Below, one piece after another: positions 55,688 through 64,000 of a stretch of DNA of 64,000 bases. The notes under the pieces were generated by a model. It searched no databases. It was not told the origin of the DNA and was given only the letters and a program-made list of their open reading frames with translations. The stretch comes from an uncultured Pirellula sp. (GTDB taxonomy: Bacteria; Planctomycetota; Planctomycetia; Pirellulales; Pirellulaceae). The stretch is taken from the NCBI GenBank assembly GCA_903858115.1, contig CAIOHR010000114.1, positions 124,001 through 188,000 of the forward strand, given 5' to 3'. The position numbers and the translations under genes are program-made. Each line of letters opens with the position of its first letter. The first letter of the stretch is position 1.

Positions 55688-56806
55688 TTGGAAATTTCGG
55701 TCGCAATCTGCGCATTCAATGCTCGAGATCGAATTGAGCTGGTCCTTCAATCACTTGGTTCACAAGATTTGGGTACTGTAGGGGAATGGGAACTAATTGT
55801 CATTGATAACGCCAGCACGGATAACACGTCTGATTTGGTGAAAGAACTTTGCGAGAAGTATCGTTTACCCGTTAGGCTTTTTGTAGAACCAGTTCCCGGG
55901 CTATCAAACGCACGACGCAGAGCTGCCCTAGAGGCGAGGTCGGACCTCTTGTCCTACCTGGATGACGACGTTGTCGTACCCGATAATTGGATAGCAGAAT
56001 GCATACGTTTTCTTAGATCGAGCCAACAATGCGGGATCCTAGGTTGTAAAGTCATTCCGCTTTTTGAGGATGAATCCAAGAAACCTCCCAACTTTGATCG
56101 TTGGTATGCTGGAATTTTGTCGCTTGTCGACCTCGGACCCACCGCACACGAGCTTGACGTGCGAAATGGAACCTTGATTGTAGGAGCAGGCATGTCTGGG
56201 CGTACCTGTGTATTTCGTGCCACGTTTGCTGATGTGCAGTCGATCACTGTTGGAAGGCGAGGGAACAGTCTAGCGGGAGGAGAGGACCTCGAGGCCCAGT
56301 TAATAGCCTCAAGACTGGGGTGGGAGATCTGGTATACGCCATCATTGGTGTTACAACATTTTGTACCTTCCAGAAAGTTAAATCGCGCGTACCTTGAGAA
56401 ATGGTTTATCGATACCGCACCATGCCATGCGTGGTTGGACTGCCTGGCAAAGTTTGACCGGTGCCCATCGACAATACGATTGCTGATGTCAGCAGCTTCG
56501 TTGATTCCAAGAATATTGCGGTTATCGTTAGTCTCCGCCATACCTTGGCGTAAGACCAATGAAAAGCGTGAGGTGCGTTTCTGGGCTAGGCAGATTTCAG
56601 CTATTCTTGTTGGTTACCTAGCATTGATTGGGAAAAGACAAGATATGACAAGAGTCTTCCAGTTTATCGATAAATACAAGGTAAAGACAATCGCCGCTCG
56701 GCAAACCGAACTCGCAGTGTTGGCCAAGCTCAAAGGAACCAGCCCAGAAGTGAAAAGGGCTCATGTTCAAGCATTGTTCAAGGAAGATTCGAATGGGCCA
56801 GGTTGA
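55688..56806 (+). CDS. Family 2 glycosyltransferase
   Basis: A 372-residue GT2 with EISVAICAFNARDRIELVL, VIDNASTDNTSDLV, the LDDDVVVP metal motif and AGGEDLEAQLIASRLGWEIWY near the acceptor site. The TTG start at 55688 is supported by AGGAG at 55675-55679. It lies 122 bp after the GT10 gene. Donor not identifiable. Confidence 0.87.
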   Translation: MEISVAICAFNARDRIELVLQSLGSQDLGTVGEWELIVIDNASTDNTSDLVKELCEKYRLPVRLFVEPVPGLSNARRRAALEARSDLLSYLDDDVVVPDNWIAECIRFLRSSQQCGILGCKVIPLFEDESKKPPNFDRWYAGILSLVDLGPTAHELDVRNGTLIVGAGMSGRTCVFRATFADVQSITVGRRGNSLAGGEDLEAQLIASRLGWEIWYTPSLVLQHFVPSRKLNRAYLEKWFIDTAPCHAWLDCLAKFDRCPSTIRLLMSAASLIPRILRLSLVSAIPWRKTNEKREVRFWARQISAILVGYLALIGKRQDMTRVFQFIDKYKVKTIAARQTELAVLAKLKGTSPEVKRAHVQALFKEDSNGPG

Positions 56807-56839
56807 ATTTCAGCAAAAAAACTGGAGAAGTCTTTAAGG

Positions 56840-57421
56840 ATGTCAAACTTGAATACCGTAAGGAGCACTGGTCCGCACGATTCAAGCTGGAATACGCCGG
56901 ACTGGCACCGCGAGCGACCGGTGCGGTTTTGGGATCCTAGCCGCAAACTCCTTAAAGCGATTCGAGACTACCAACGCATGCAAGAGCGAGGTGCTCTAGG
57001 GCGGTGGTTCTCCAAAACGTGCGTTCTCCGTTATCTCTTTTGGTCTATGGTTACTGGTGCGGACATACCTCTTAACTGCAAGATTGAGGGTGGGTTGTTG
57101 TTGCCCCATCCAAACGGAGTTGTAATCCATCCGAGTGCAGTGATTGGCCCCAACTGCTTGCTCTTTCAGCAAGTCACCATAACGGCAAATGTAATTCTTG
57201 GGGCTCATGTCGATGTAGGAGCCGGAGCAAAAATTATTGGGCCGCTACAAATAGGAGACCACGCTCGTATCGGCGCAAACGCAGTTGTCTTGTACGATGT
57301 TCCTGCAGGAGCAACTGTCGTTGGAATACCAGGAAGGGTAGTGGAGAGCCAGACTGGGTCAGTCCGAGCGACCTCACCTGACTTGCGTCCGGAAATGTCG
57401 CAGAAGGAAGAACAAGTGTGA
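56840..57421 (+). CDS. Hexapeptide acetyltransferase, serine-acetyltransferase-like
   Basis: A 193-residue left-handed beta-helix protein. Hexapeptide repeats IHPSAVIGPNCLLFQQVTI, LGAHVDVGAGAKIIG and IGDHARIGANAVVL, ending VPAGATVVGIPGRVV, match the CysE/serine O-acetyltransferase branch as used for polysaccharide O-acetylation. The N-terminal 60 residues are poorly conserved. Its stop overlaps the next start by 4 bp (GTGA). Confidence 0.85.
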   Translation: MSNLNTVRSTGPHDSSWNTPDWHRERPVRFWDPSRKLLKAIRDYQRMQERGALGRWFSKTCVLRYLFWSMVTGADIPLNCKIEGGLLLPHPNGVVIHPSAVIGPNCLLFQQVTITANVILGAHVDVGAGAKIIGPLQIGDHARIGANAVVLYDVPAGATVVGIPGRVVESQTGSVRATSPDLRPEMSQKEEQV

Positions 57422-58833
57422 ACGCTTTCGCCTGGTTCGTCCTTATCGCTTATCTTCCGATCTCGATCGGAATTTACCGTCTGTTGCCACCGCGTCAGGC
57501 ATTCTTGTGGGTGATTTTCGGAGGAGTACTTTTTCTCCCACTAGAGAGCTTCAAATTATCAATTCTTGCCGACTATGGAAAAGCATCGGCTCCGGCCTAT
57601 TCGGCCCTTCTTTGCACTTTGATCTTTTATCCACACTTTTTATTTAGATATCGGCTGAAATGGTTCGATCTTCCGATGCTTGGTTGGATTATTTGGCAAT
57701 TCCCTCCAAGCCTCGCGAATGGATATGGACTGCATGACGGAGCAGCCCAAGCAGTAGACTTTGCAACCGTTTGGGCGGTACCCTACTTTCTGACACGCTG
57801 CTATTTCACTCGCCCTCGACATTTGCGGGAAGTCGCATTGGCTTTGGTAGGAGCGGGATTGATCTATCTTCCACTTTGCCTTTTTGAAGTGCGGATGAGC
57901 CCTTCGTTGCATCTGTGGATTTACGGAACGTATCCTTCACCGTTTTTTGACATGGTACGTCTGGGCGGGTATCGGCCGGTTGTGTTCATGCGACACGGAC
58001 TGATGTTGGCTTTCTTCATGTGCTCGGCAGCATTTGTGGCAGGTTGGCTGTGGTGGTTTTGGAGGGAGCCTGGTCCGAAAAAAGTCGGACCTGTGCCGAT
58101 TGCTTGGGCCGCGCTTGGGTTAGTCCCTATGGCAATTCTGACACGCTCCGCAGGGGCTATCATGATCTTTGCGTGTTTGGCTGGTCTAGTACTGCTGAGC
58201 CGTGGTGGCAAATGGAAGTGGTTGCTAGTCATCCCCGTGGTCATCATGCCTATTTACATCGGAACCCGAACCGCAGAAATCACCGATGGGCGATTTATGC
58301 TAGATGTTACCAAGGCTCTTTTTAAGAACGAACAGAGTCGCGCAAGTTCCCTGATTGCCCGTCTGACCCAAGAAGATAATGAAATTTCAAAAATACGACA
58401 GAAACCATGGACTGGTTGGAGCAATTGGAGCCCCGGTCAAGATCAATTATGGTTACTTCTGGCAAGGAATACAGGCCTGCCGACAACTGCGATGTGGTTA
58501 GCAACTTTTTCACTTCCCCTCGTACTGGTTTTGAACGCGAACCTTAAAAAATGTAGAGATCTGTTCGTGTTTGGTGTCCCTCTAGCACTAGTTTTAGTGG
58601 GTTGGACAATGGATGGCCTCTTTAACGGAATGTTTCATCCGATCTGGTCGGTAGTGGCTGCTGCAGTTATGACGGCAGCAACAAACACAGCAGCAGACCG
58701 GATACTGACTGACAAGCTTTCCAGACAAATGAATAGGGACAGTATGTACATGAATAGTGAAGCAACAAACCAGTCGGAAGTTTCTCTTCGTTGTCAGCGA
58801 AAGGGTACATACAATTCAGTCCTTTCGCCGTAA
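57418..58833 (+). CDS. O-antigen polymerase/ligase-like membrane protein
   Basis: A 471-residue polytopic protein with about ten hydrophobic helices and a larger periplasmic loop, as in Wzy/WaaL family proteins. Sequence conservation is low, so polymerase and ligase cannot be told apart. GTG 57418 overlaps the acetyltransferase gene by 4 bp. Its presence beside a Wzm/Wzt ABC exporter is unusual, because ABC pathways normally polymerise in the cytoplasm without Wzy. Confidence 0.75.
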   Translation: MNAFAWFVLIAYLPISIGIYRLLPPRQAFLWVIFGGVLFLPLESFKLSILADYGKASAPAYSALLCTLIFYPHFLFRYRLKWFDLPMLGWIIWQFPPSLANGYGLHDGAAQAVDFATVWAVPYFLTRCYFTRPRHLREVALALVGAGLIYLPLCLFEVRMSPSLHLWIYGTYPSPFFDMVRLGGYRPVVFMRHGLMLAFFMCSAAFVAGWLWWFWREPGPKKVGPVPIAWAALGLVPMAILTRSAGAIMIFACLAGLVLLSRGGKWKWLLVIPVVIMPIYIGTRTAEITDGRFMLDVTKALFKNEQSRASSLIARLTQEDNEISKIRQKPWTGWSNWSPGQDQLWLLLARNTGLPTTAMWLATFSLPLVLVLNANLKKCRDLFVFGVPLALVLVGWTMDGLFNGMFHPIWSVVAAAVMTAATNTAADRILTDKLSRQMNRDSMYMNSEATNQSEVSLRCQRKGTYNSVLSP

Positions 58834-58842
58834 GCCTTAAGC

Positions 58843-59868
58843 ATGTCTCCTCGAATGACAAACCTTGATTTGATAATCTCACCGACAAGTACGGTGCTGA
58901 GACTCGGAGCGGTTGCTATTGGTCGCAATGAGGGCGAGCGACTGCGACGCTGTTTGACATCTCTGATCAAGGAAGTAGACGCAGTCGTTTTTGTTGATTC
59001 AGGAAGCACCGATCAGTCGGTGGCGATCGCAAAGTTGCTAGGCGTGGAAGTAGTAGAACTCGACATGATCCAACCATTTACAATGGCACGCGGACGTAAT
59101 GCCGGTTGGCGCCGTCTCCTCGAACTTCACCCTGAAATCAATGTGATCCAGTTCGTCGACGGCGATGTAGAAGTCTTCCCTGGTTGGCTGAACTTTGCCC
59201 TGCACGAACTGGAAAACAACAAAGATATTCTTATTGCTTCTGGACGGCGCCGAGAGCGGCATCGCAACGCCACTCCCTATAACCGCCTGGCTGACATGGA
59301 ATGGGATACGCCCCACGGAGTAACCAATGTAGTATTGGGTGACATGATGGTCCGCGTCGACGCCATACGTACAGTCAATGGGTTTAACCCTCTTGTCATT
59401 GCTGCCGAGGACGACGAATTCTGCTTGCGTGTCTCCACACAACTTGGAGGGCAGATTGTTCGATTGGATAAAGATATGTCGCTCCATGATGCTGCGATGA
59501 CAACATTCCCACAGTGGTGGCGAAGAATGATGCGTGCAGGATACGGATTTGCACAAGTAGGCGCAATTCACCCAGACCATTTTGTTAAGGCCCGCCGCAA
59601 AACGTGGCTGTGGGGTCTGGTGCTACCGCTAACCATCTTGATCGCTGCTCCACTTACGCGCGGCTTGAGCTTCCTTCTTCTTTCTCTCTACGTCCTATCG
59701 TTCTATCGAACGCTCCGGAATCGCGCTCGTAAGGGAGATTCACTGAGCGATGCATGCTTGTATGCCTACTTTGTTACAATTAGCAAGTTTCCAAGCCTCA
59801 TTGGCATGCTTACTTATTACAAACGGCGTTTATTCAATGAAGCGAATACGATTATCGAATATAAATGA
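58843..59868 (+). CDS. Family 2 glycosyltransferase
   Basis: A 341-residue GT2. GAVAIGRNEGERLRRCL, FVDSGSTDQSV, the metal motif QFVDGDVEV, and AAEDDEFCLRVSTQLGG give the GT-A assignment. A hydrophobic C-terminal segment (LVLPLTILIAAPL) suggests membrane association. It starts 9 bp after the polymerase-like gene, and its end overlaps the next gene by 4 bp. Confidence 0.88.
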   Translation: MSPRMTNLDLIISPTSTVLRLGAVAIGRNEGERLRRCLTSLIKEVDAVVFVDSGSTDQSVAIAKLLGVEVVELDMIQPFTMARGRNAGWRRLLELHPEINVIQFVDGDVEVFPGWLNFALHELENNKDILIASGRRRERHRNATPYNRLADMEWDTPHGVTNVVLGDMMVRVDAIRTVNGFNPLVIAAEDDEFCLRVSTQLGGQIVRLDKDMSLHDAAMTTFPQWWRRMMRAGYGFAQVGAIHPDHFVKARRKTWLWGLVLPLTILIAAPLTRGLSFLLLSLYVLSFYRTLRNRARKGDSLSDACLYAYFVTISKFPSLIGMLTYYKRRLFNEANTIIEYK

Positions 59869-61994
59869 CTAACAGAAATTCAGGAATGAAGCGGGTTGGC
59901 TTGTTGGGTGCTGGCTACATAGCGGATTGGCATGCGTTTGCTCTGCGCAAGACAGGGAATGTCGAAGTTGTTGCGGTTTGTGATACTGTCAGAACACGAG
60001 GCTGTCGTCTAGCAGAGAAAGCGAAAGCGAAACATCAATTTGAATCTTTGGATGCAATGCTCGATGCAAAAGTTTGCGATTCCATTCATGTATTGCTTCC
60101 ACCGCATCTTCACGCACCTTTCGGAAAGAGAGTTCTTGAACGAGGTGTTGATGCCTATATCGAAAAGCCACTCTGTTTAGCGGAAGGCGACTGCCAGCAA
60201 TTACTCGATACTGCGGCGCGTAGCAATGCGCGGCTTGCCGTCTGCCACAACTTTCTATTCTTGCCAAGCTACGAAAAACTGAAGTATGACGTAACCAATG
60301 GCCGACTAGGCAAATTAGACCACGTCACGGTTAACTGGCAATTTCCCCTCAACCAACTACAAGGAGGCCCATTTGACAGCTGGCTTTTTTCAGAACCCAC
60401 AAACGTTTTATACGAAATTGCGCCGCATGCCTTCGCGTTCGTACTAGACCTAGTTGGTCCGCTAAGAGTGCTCCACGTTTTAGCCTCCAACCAAACAGCA
60501 CTTCCCGGCGAGAAAACCTTCTTCCGGCGATGGCAAATCCTGGGAGAAACCAATCAAGGCACCGCAGTTGCTGTGAATTTGTCTTTTACAAACGGTTTTC
60601 CCAATCGCAGTGTGGAAGTACGAGGAAGTACAGCCCAAGCCCGCTGCGATTACGAACGCGACATTTACTACAGGGACGCATTTAATGATGCCGGAGTCAT
60701 TTTCGAGCCTCTCAAGGCTGTCCGATTGCTGAATAAACAACTTCGAGCTGAAGCACGTACGAATTTCATTAGACAAGTAAAGTCGGCGAACAAACTTGCT
60801 CCCTTCGGACTTAGCATAACACGTGCTTTGCAAAATTTTTACGGCAATCATAGCCTCGACTCGCGCCTTAGCGGTGATCTCGGGCGTGACGTCATCAAAA
60901 CTATTAGGGAAGTCGCTGATTTATGGAAAGCTACTCATACGGTGCCAAGTAGCTTACCTGCCTCGCAACTCAAAACGAATGACGTTGTTGCAGTACCATC
61001 ACCTAGCGTATTAGTTCTAGGAGGCACCGGCTTTATAGGTACACATTTAGTCGATGCGTTAGTCCGCAATGGCTACAGTGTGCGAGTCCTTACGCGTAGC
61101 ACGGCACCTGGAATCAACTTGCATAATGGATGGGTTCAGATAATGTCGGGCCAACTTGGCGATGAGCTCGATTTAACCCGCGCATTGAACGGTATCAAGG
61201 TCGTCTTCCATTTGGCACGTGCGTATGCGGATAACTGGGAAGAATACCGAATCAACGACGTTGAAGTCACAAAGCGAGTGGGAGAAATTTGCGCTAGGGC
61301 AGGCCTCGAACGCTTCATTTTTACAGGGACCATCGACAGCTACGATGCCGCAACCTTAAGAGGGGCCATTACGGAAGATACCGGGTTGGATCCGAAAATC
61401 CACCGCCGCAATGACTACGCGAGGTCTAAGGCGATGTGTGAAGCGGAACTTCTGAAAATCAAGAAACAAGAAGGACTACCGCTGGTTATCGCAAGACCCG
61501 GAATTGTAATCGGCGACGGCAGCAATCCTGTGCACTGGGGTGTAGGTATGTGGCCCGCTCCGAATGTATGTCGATTGTGGGGAAGTGGCAATGTCAAGCT
61601 GCCACTCGTGCTTGCGACGGACTGCGCTCTTGGATTATTAAAGTGTATGACTACCCCAAATATAATTGGGGAGTCCTTCAATCTTGTCGGCGACCCGATA
61701 CTCTCCGCACGTGAATACTTGGCTGCCTGTGAAGAAGCGAGTGGAATCCACTTTGAAGTTGTCCCAACCTCTATCTGGCGCTATTATCTTGTCGATTTGG
61801 CCAAGTTTGTCGCAAAAAAAACGCTTGGGTTGGCGCATGCCAAACCCTACTACAAAAACTGGATGAGTCGCAGTCAGCGTCGCGGGTATGACAACTCCAA
61901 AGCAAAGGCAATCCTGAACTGGCACCCCGAGTCGAATCGTGGTGCATTGGTAGAGCAAGGCATCGTAATTCCCGTTCGCAAAAGTTTGTTATAG
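59865..61994 (+). CDS. Fusion: Gfo/Idh dehydrogenase plus SDR epimerase/dehydratase
   Basis: 709 residues with two NAD(P)-binding enzymes in one chain. Residues 1-365 are Gfo/Idh/MocA-type (VGLLGAGYIADWHAF, EKPLCLAEGDCQ at about 98). Residues 380-709 are an extended SDR (VLVLGGTGFIGTHLVDALV at about 383, catalytic Y/K in NDYARSKAM at about 516), typical of UDP-sugar epimerases or dehydratases. The first half would oxidise or reduce a sugar position and the second epimerise or dehydrate it, so the fusion would channel a deoxysugar precursor. The start overlaps the previous gene by 4 bp. It ends the rightward polysaccharide operon. Confidence 0.88.
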   Translation: MTNRNSGMKRVGLLGAGYIADWHAFALRKTGNVEVVAVCDTVRTRGCRLAEKAKAKHQFESLDAMLDAKVCDSIHVLLPPHLHAPFGKRVLERGVDAYIEKPLCLAEGDCQQLLDTAARSNARLAVCHNFLFLPSYEKLKYDVTNGRLGKLDHVTVNWQFPLNQLQGGPFDSWLFSEPTNVLYEIAPHAFAFVLDLVGPLRVLHVLASNQTALPGEKTFFRRWQILGETNQGTAVAVNLSFTNGFPNRSVEVRGSTAQARCDYERDIYYRDAFNDAGVIFEPLKAVRLLNKQLRAEARTNFIRQVKSANKLAPFGLSITRALQNFYGNHSLDSRLSGDLGRDVIKTIREVADLWKATHTVPSSLPASQLKTNDVVAVPSPSVLVLGGTGFIGTHLVDALVRNGYSVRVLTRSTAPGINLHNGWVQIMSGQLGDELDLTRALNGIKVVFHLARAYADNWEEYRINDVEVTKRVGEICARAGLERFIFTGTIDSYDAATLRGAITEDTGLDPKIHRRNDYARSKAMCEAELLKIKKQEGLPLVIARPGIVIGDGSNPVHWGVGMWPAPNVCRLWGSGNVKLPLVLATDCALGLLKCMTTPNIIGESFNLVGDPILSAREYLAACEEASGIHFEVVPTSIWRYYLVDLAKFVAKKTLGLAHAKPYYKNWMSRSQRRGYDNSKAKAILNWHPESNRGALVEQGIVIPVRKSLL

Positions 61995-62063
61995 TCCTGC
62001 CTCTATTGCTTATCAGCCAGCGATTGCTTTGATATGCATTGGCCTAAATTCGACCACAATTAA

Positions 62064-62264
62064 CGTTTCAGAAAGTGGGCGATCCACCATTACACCGATT
62101 GCATAAAGCGATTCAGAGAATTTGAACTGGTCGGCGCCCTCATCAATCGTAAGCGTCCGATCAACCGCATCTCGAAAGGGGGCGTGGAGTTACCTTTATT
62201 TCTTTCGGTTTCGGAGTTGAGTCATGAGGCTGCGGTGGATGACTTGGTTCGCTTGCTTCGATAG
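62064..62264 (+). pseudogene. Possible 3-prime remnant of a coding gene
   Basis: A 66-codon open frame with no start codon, ending ...SKGGVELPLFLSVSELSHEAA...LVRLLR then TAG. The end has protein-like composition and a plausible amphipathic final helix, so it may be the tail of a lost or deleted gene, perhaps an enzyme of the polysaccharide locus. I could not name the family. Low confidence. Confidence 0.3.
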
Positions 62265-62274
62265 TCACTATTCA

Positions 62275-62312
62275 AATCAAGAGGGCGAGTCGATTGACTC
62301 GCCCTCTTGATT
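62275..62312. terminator. Strong bidirectional-type hairpin terminator
   Basis: A perfect 17-bp stem, AATCAAGAGGGCGAGTC (62275-62291), loop GATT, GACTCGCCCTCTTGATT (62296-62312), followed by GTCTTT. It lies between the rightward polysaccharide operon and the leftward HU gene, so it could stop transcription from both. The U-run is modest. Confidence 0.8.
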
Positions 62313-62492
62313 GTCTTTAGGCGATTGGCAAATTGGAATTCAACGCACTGCGATTGGGATCATGATCCGGATTCAAAATTTGTAAAGGACGATGGTCCCG
62401 CACTGCGAAGGGTATTTTGCCGACTGCATTGTCGCGTGGATAACGGATTGCGAGGCTGACCACGCAATGATCCGTCTGGATCAGTCGCTCCA

Positions 62493-62819
62493 CTAGACCA
62501 TGTCTTTGAGCTTCTTGAGAGCTCGGACCTTGACGGTTGTGGAAGCTGGCTTTGGATCTGCCCATTTCATTTCGCCAGTTTGTGGATTTCGCACTTGTCG
62601 CTTTGGAAGTGCCTTCTTTTGGTGGCGAAGAATCTTGCAGAGGTCAGGAATCACGAAAGCGCCAACGCCCTTTTTGCCAATCGAGCTGGCGATTTCAGCC
62701 TTCAGCGCATCAAACACTTCTGCTACTTGCTTCTTGGTCAAGCCGGTTGCTTCGGCGATGTTGGTGAAAATCTGGACTTTTGTGAGTGGCTTTTCTGCTT
62801 TGGCAGCTGCTTTTGCCAT
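62493..62819 (-). CDS. HU-family DNA-binding protein
   Basis: About 108 residues. The N-terminal AKAAAKAEKPLTK is a lysine/alanine extension. The core (KVQIFTNIAEATGLTKKQVAEVFDALKAEI, then GAFVIPDLCKILRHQKKALPKRQVRNPQTGE) is an HU/IHF-type dimerisation helix pair and DNA-bending arm. I chose ATG 62819 with AAAGG at good spacing; an in-frame start at 62867 would add 16 residues. It compacts the nucleoid. Transcribed toward the 17-bp hairpin. Confidence 0.9.
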   Translation of the reverse strand: MAKAAAKAEKPLTKVQIFTNIAEATGLTKKQVAEVFDALKAEIASSIGKKGVGAFVIPDLCKILRHQKKALPKRQVRNPQTGEMKWADPKPASTTVKVRALKKLKDMV

Positions 62820-63001
62820 GTGACGAATCCCTTTCAAACGATCACGGATGGGTTCCATGTCCGACAATGAACATGCGAGTTGGCTGAATTAAAGGATGCG
62901 GGGGGTAAAATGCAACCGGGAAACAAGCAAAACACCCAAAAAACCCTGGGAAATGAAGTATTTGGTCAAAAAAACATTGAAAAAACGAGATGGCGGTTGG
63001 T

Positions 63002-63340
63002 CTAGATCGGATATTTCTTGGCATTCTTGACCATTTTCGCCTCCAAAGTGCTTGCCAAATCGATACCCATCACGCTAGCCAATCGCAACACATACGACAA
63101 AACGTCCGCGATTTCCTCGCCAATCTGCTCCCGCTGCTCCACACTTAAGGTGGCGTCCGGTTCCAGCCATTGAAAGTGCTCCATGATTTCTGCCGCTTCG
63201 ATCGCAATCGACATCGCCAAATTCTTGGGCAAATGAAACTTCCCCCAATCCCGTTCGGTCGAGAATTCGTCCACCCAACGTTTGATTTCGGCAATCGTCG
63301 TTTTCGTATCCTGTGCATTAGGGTTATCGATGTAATGCAT
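63002..63340 (-). CDS. MazG-like nucleotide pyrophosphohydrolase
   Basis: About 112 residues with the all-alpha NTP-pyrophosphatase pattern: ERDWGKFHLPKNLAMSIAIEAAEIMEHFQW (metal-binding Glu residues) and EEIADVLSYVLRLASVMGIDL. It probably hydrolyses non-canonical or excess dNTPs to monophosphates. ATG 63340 is preferred (AAGG upstream); ATG 63367 would add nine residues. It is divergent from the peroxiredoxin gene. Confidence 0.88.
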   Translation of the reverse strand: MHYIDNPNAQDTKTTIAEIKRWVDEFSTERDWGKFHLPKNLAMSIAIEAAEIMEHFQWLEPDATLSVEQREQIGEEIADVLSYVLRLASVMGIDLASTLEAKMVKNAKKYPI

Positions 63341-63472
63341 GCTTTTGCCTTGACGAATGCCGAACATTCGGGAGTATGGAGGTTAGTTACTAGTTCTGGT
63401 CTTCGCAGTGATACCAGTCTACAAAGCGTATCGATCGTAGCGAATAAACAAAGAGATTCGGAGTAAAGCAAA

Positions 63473-64000
63473 ATGGCAGTCTTGGTCACCAAACCCGCAC
63501 CTGACTTCAAAGCACAAGCAGTCCTGAAGGACGGTTCCTTTGCAGAGGTTACCCTCAGTCAATTCAAGGGGAACAAATATGTGCTGCTGTTCTTTTACCC
63601 ACTGGATTTCACCTTCGTTTGCCCAACGGAAATCATCGCCTTTTCCGACCGTGTCAAAGAATTCAACGATCTAGGAGTGGAAGTCATCGGTGTTTCCGTC
63701 GACAGCCATTTCTCGCATTTGGCCTGGAGAAATACCCCTCGAAATCAAGGTGGCATCGGACAAATCGATTACACGTTGGTCGCCGACCTTAACAAACAAA
63801 TTTCCAGGGACTACGACGTCCTTATGGGAGACGCTGTCGCGCTCAGAGGTTTGTTCTTGATCGACAAAAATGGTGTTGTCCGCCACCAAGTTGTCAACGA
63901 TTTGCCTCTCGGACGCAGCGTGGATGAAGCGTTGCGAATGGTCCAGGCTCTTCAGTTCTTTGAGAAGAATGGCGAAGTCTGCCCAGCCAACTGGCAAGAA
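63473..64000 (+). CDS. 2-Cys peroxiredoxin (AhpC/Prx), partial at window end
   Basis: 176 residues visible, open at the right edge. Peroxidatic C50 lies in DFTFVCPTE, followed by [17 protein letters not shown]; resolving C170 is in EVCPANW. It reduces hydrogen peroxide and organic hydroperoxides using thioredoxin. The ATG at 63473 has GGAG nine bases upstream. The missing C-terminus should be about 20 residues. Confidence 0.95.
   Translation, partial: MAVLVTKPAPDFKAQAVLKDGSFAEVTLSQFKGNKYVLLFFYPLDFTFVCPTEIIAFSDRVKEFNDLGVEVIGVSVDSHFSHLAWRNTPRNQGGIGQIDYTLVADLNKQISRDYDVLMGDAVALRGLFLIDKNGVVRHQVVNDLPLGRSVDEALRMVQALQFFEKNGEVCPANWQE

Larger units (their letters stand above)
61995..62492. other. 498-bp terminal intergenic region of the locus
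   Basis: Between the end of the polysaccharide operon and the HU gene. It contains a start-less open stretch (62064-62264), a strong hairpin (62275-62312) and otherwise nothing I can call. Confidence 0.5.

Noticed and set aside
43313..62492. Phosphopantetheinyl transferase for the NRPS-PKS
   Set aside because: None recognised in the window; it must be supplied from elsewhere in the genome.
62317..62565. Minus-strand frame overlapping the end of the HU gene
   Set aside because: It starts inside the HU coding region in another frame and has no Shine-Dalgarno or known family.

Overview
The window looks like chromosomal DNA of a planctomycete of the Pirellulaceae type (Rhodopirellula/Blastopirellula-like). 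The evidence is two DUF1559 proteins with prepilin-like N-termini, Tat-signal Gfo/Idh/MocA oxidoreductases, DUF11-type surface proteins, many small lipoproteins, and short REP-like hairpins of the 'acaggctgnnagcctgt' kind common in such genomes. This assignment rests on family content only. I saw no tRNA, rRNA, CRISPR array or intact insertion sequence.

Region 1 (1-5.3 kb). A SmtB-type ArsR regulator with an intact alpha-5 zinc site is followed by a histidine-rich metal-binding protein. Nearby is a secreted AztD-like, histidine-bearing propeller protein. Together they suggest zinc handling. Between them, on the other strand, lies a protein made of about ten tandem helix-turn-helix-like units. 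A DUF1559 gene follows.

Region 2 (5.4-24 kb). This is mostly housekeeping and planctomycete accessory genes: a minus-strand operon of creatininase-family hydrolase, MFS transporter and Tat-signal protein; a membrane glycosyltransferase; a Tat Gfo/Idh oxidoreductase; D-aminoacyl-tRNA deacylase; a lipoprotein; a DUF11 surface protein; 6-phosphogluconate dehydrogenase with an adjoining unknown gene; a three-gene minus-strand membrane/secreted operon; a decayed four-helix-bundle gene; and a DUF1559/lipoprotein pair.

Region 3 (23.7-62 kb) is a large, almost entirely plus-strand polysaccharide locus. It has a priming sugar transferase, a Wzz-like protein whose kinase half has lost its Walker A motif, a Wza-like exporter, a NusG-family antiterminator, many glycosyltransferases (GT2, GT4, GT10, WecB/TagA), a Wzm/Wzt ABC exporter, an O-antigen polymerase/ligase-like protein, an acetyltransferase and a dehydrogenase-epimerase fusion. 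Embedded in it (28.4-43.3 kb) is an apparently self-contained assembly line: an epimerase-methylmalonyl-CoA mutase fusion, its MeaB/ArgK chaperone GTPase, an NRPS and a PKS. The NRPS has the order formyltransferase, truncated condensation lobe, glycine-type adenylation domain with an inserted luciferase-like monooxygenase, carrier. The PKS has the order KS-AT-KR-DH-ACP-TE. This is the strongest candidate for an undescribed system: a cofactor-supplied NRPS-PKS inside an exopolysaccharide cluster, possibly making an acyl decoration or a co-exported metabolite.

Region 4 (62-64 kb). A 17-bp-stem terminator, an HU-family protein, a MazG-like pyrophosphohydrolase, and a 2-Cys peroxiredoxin cut by the window end.
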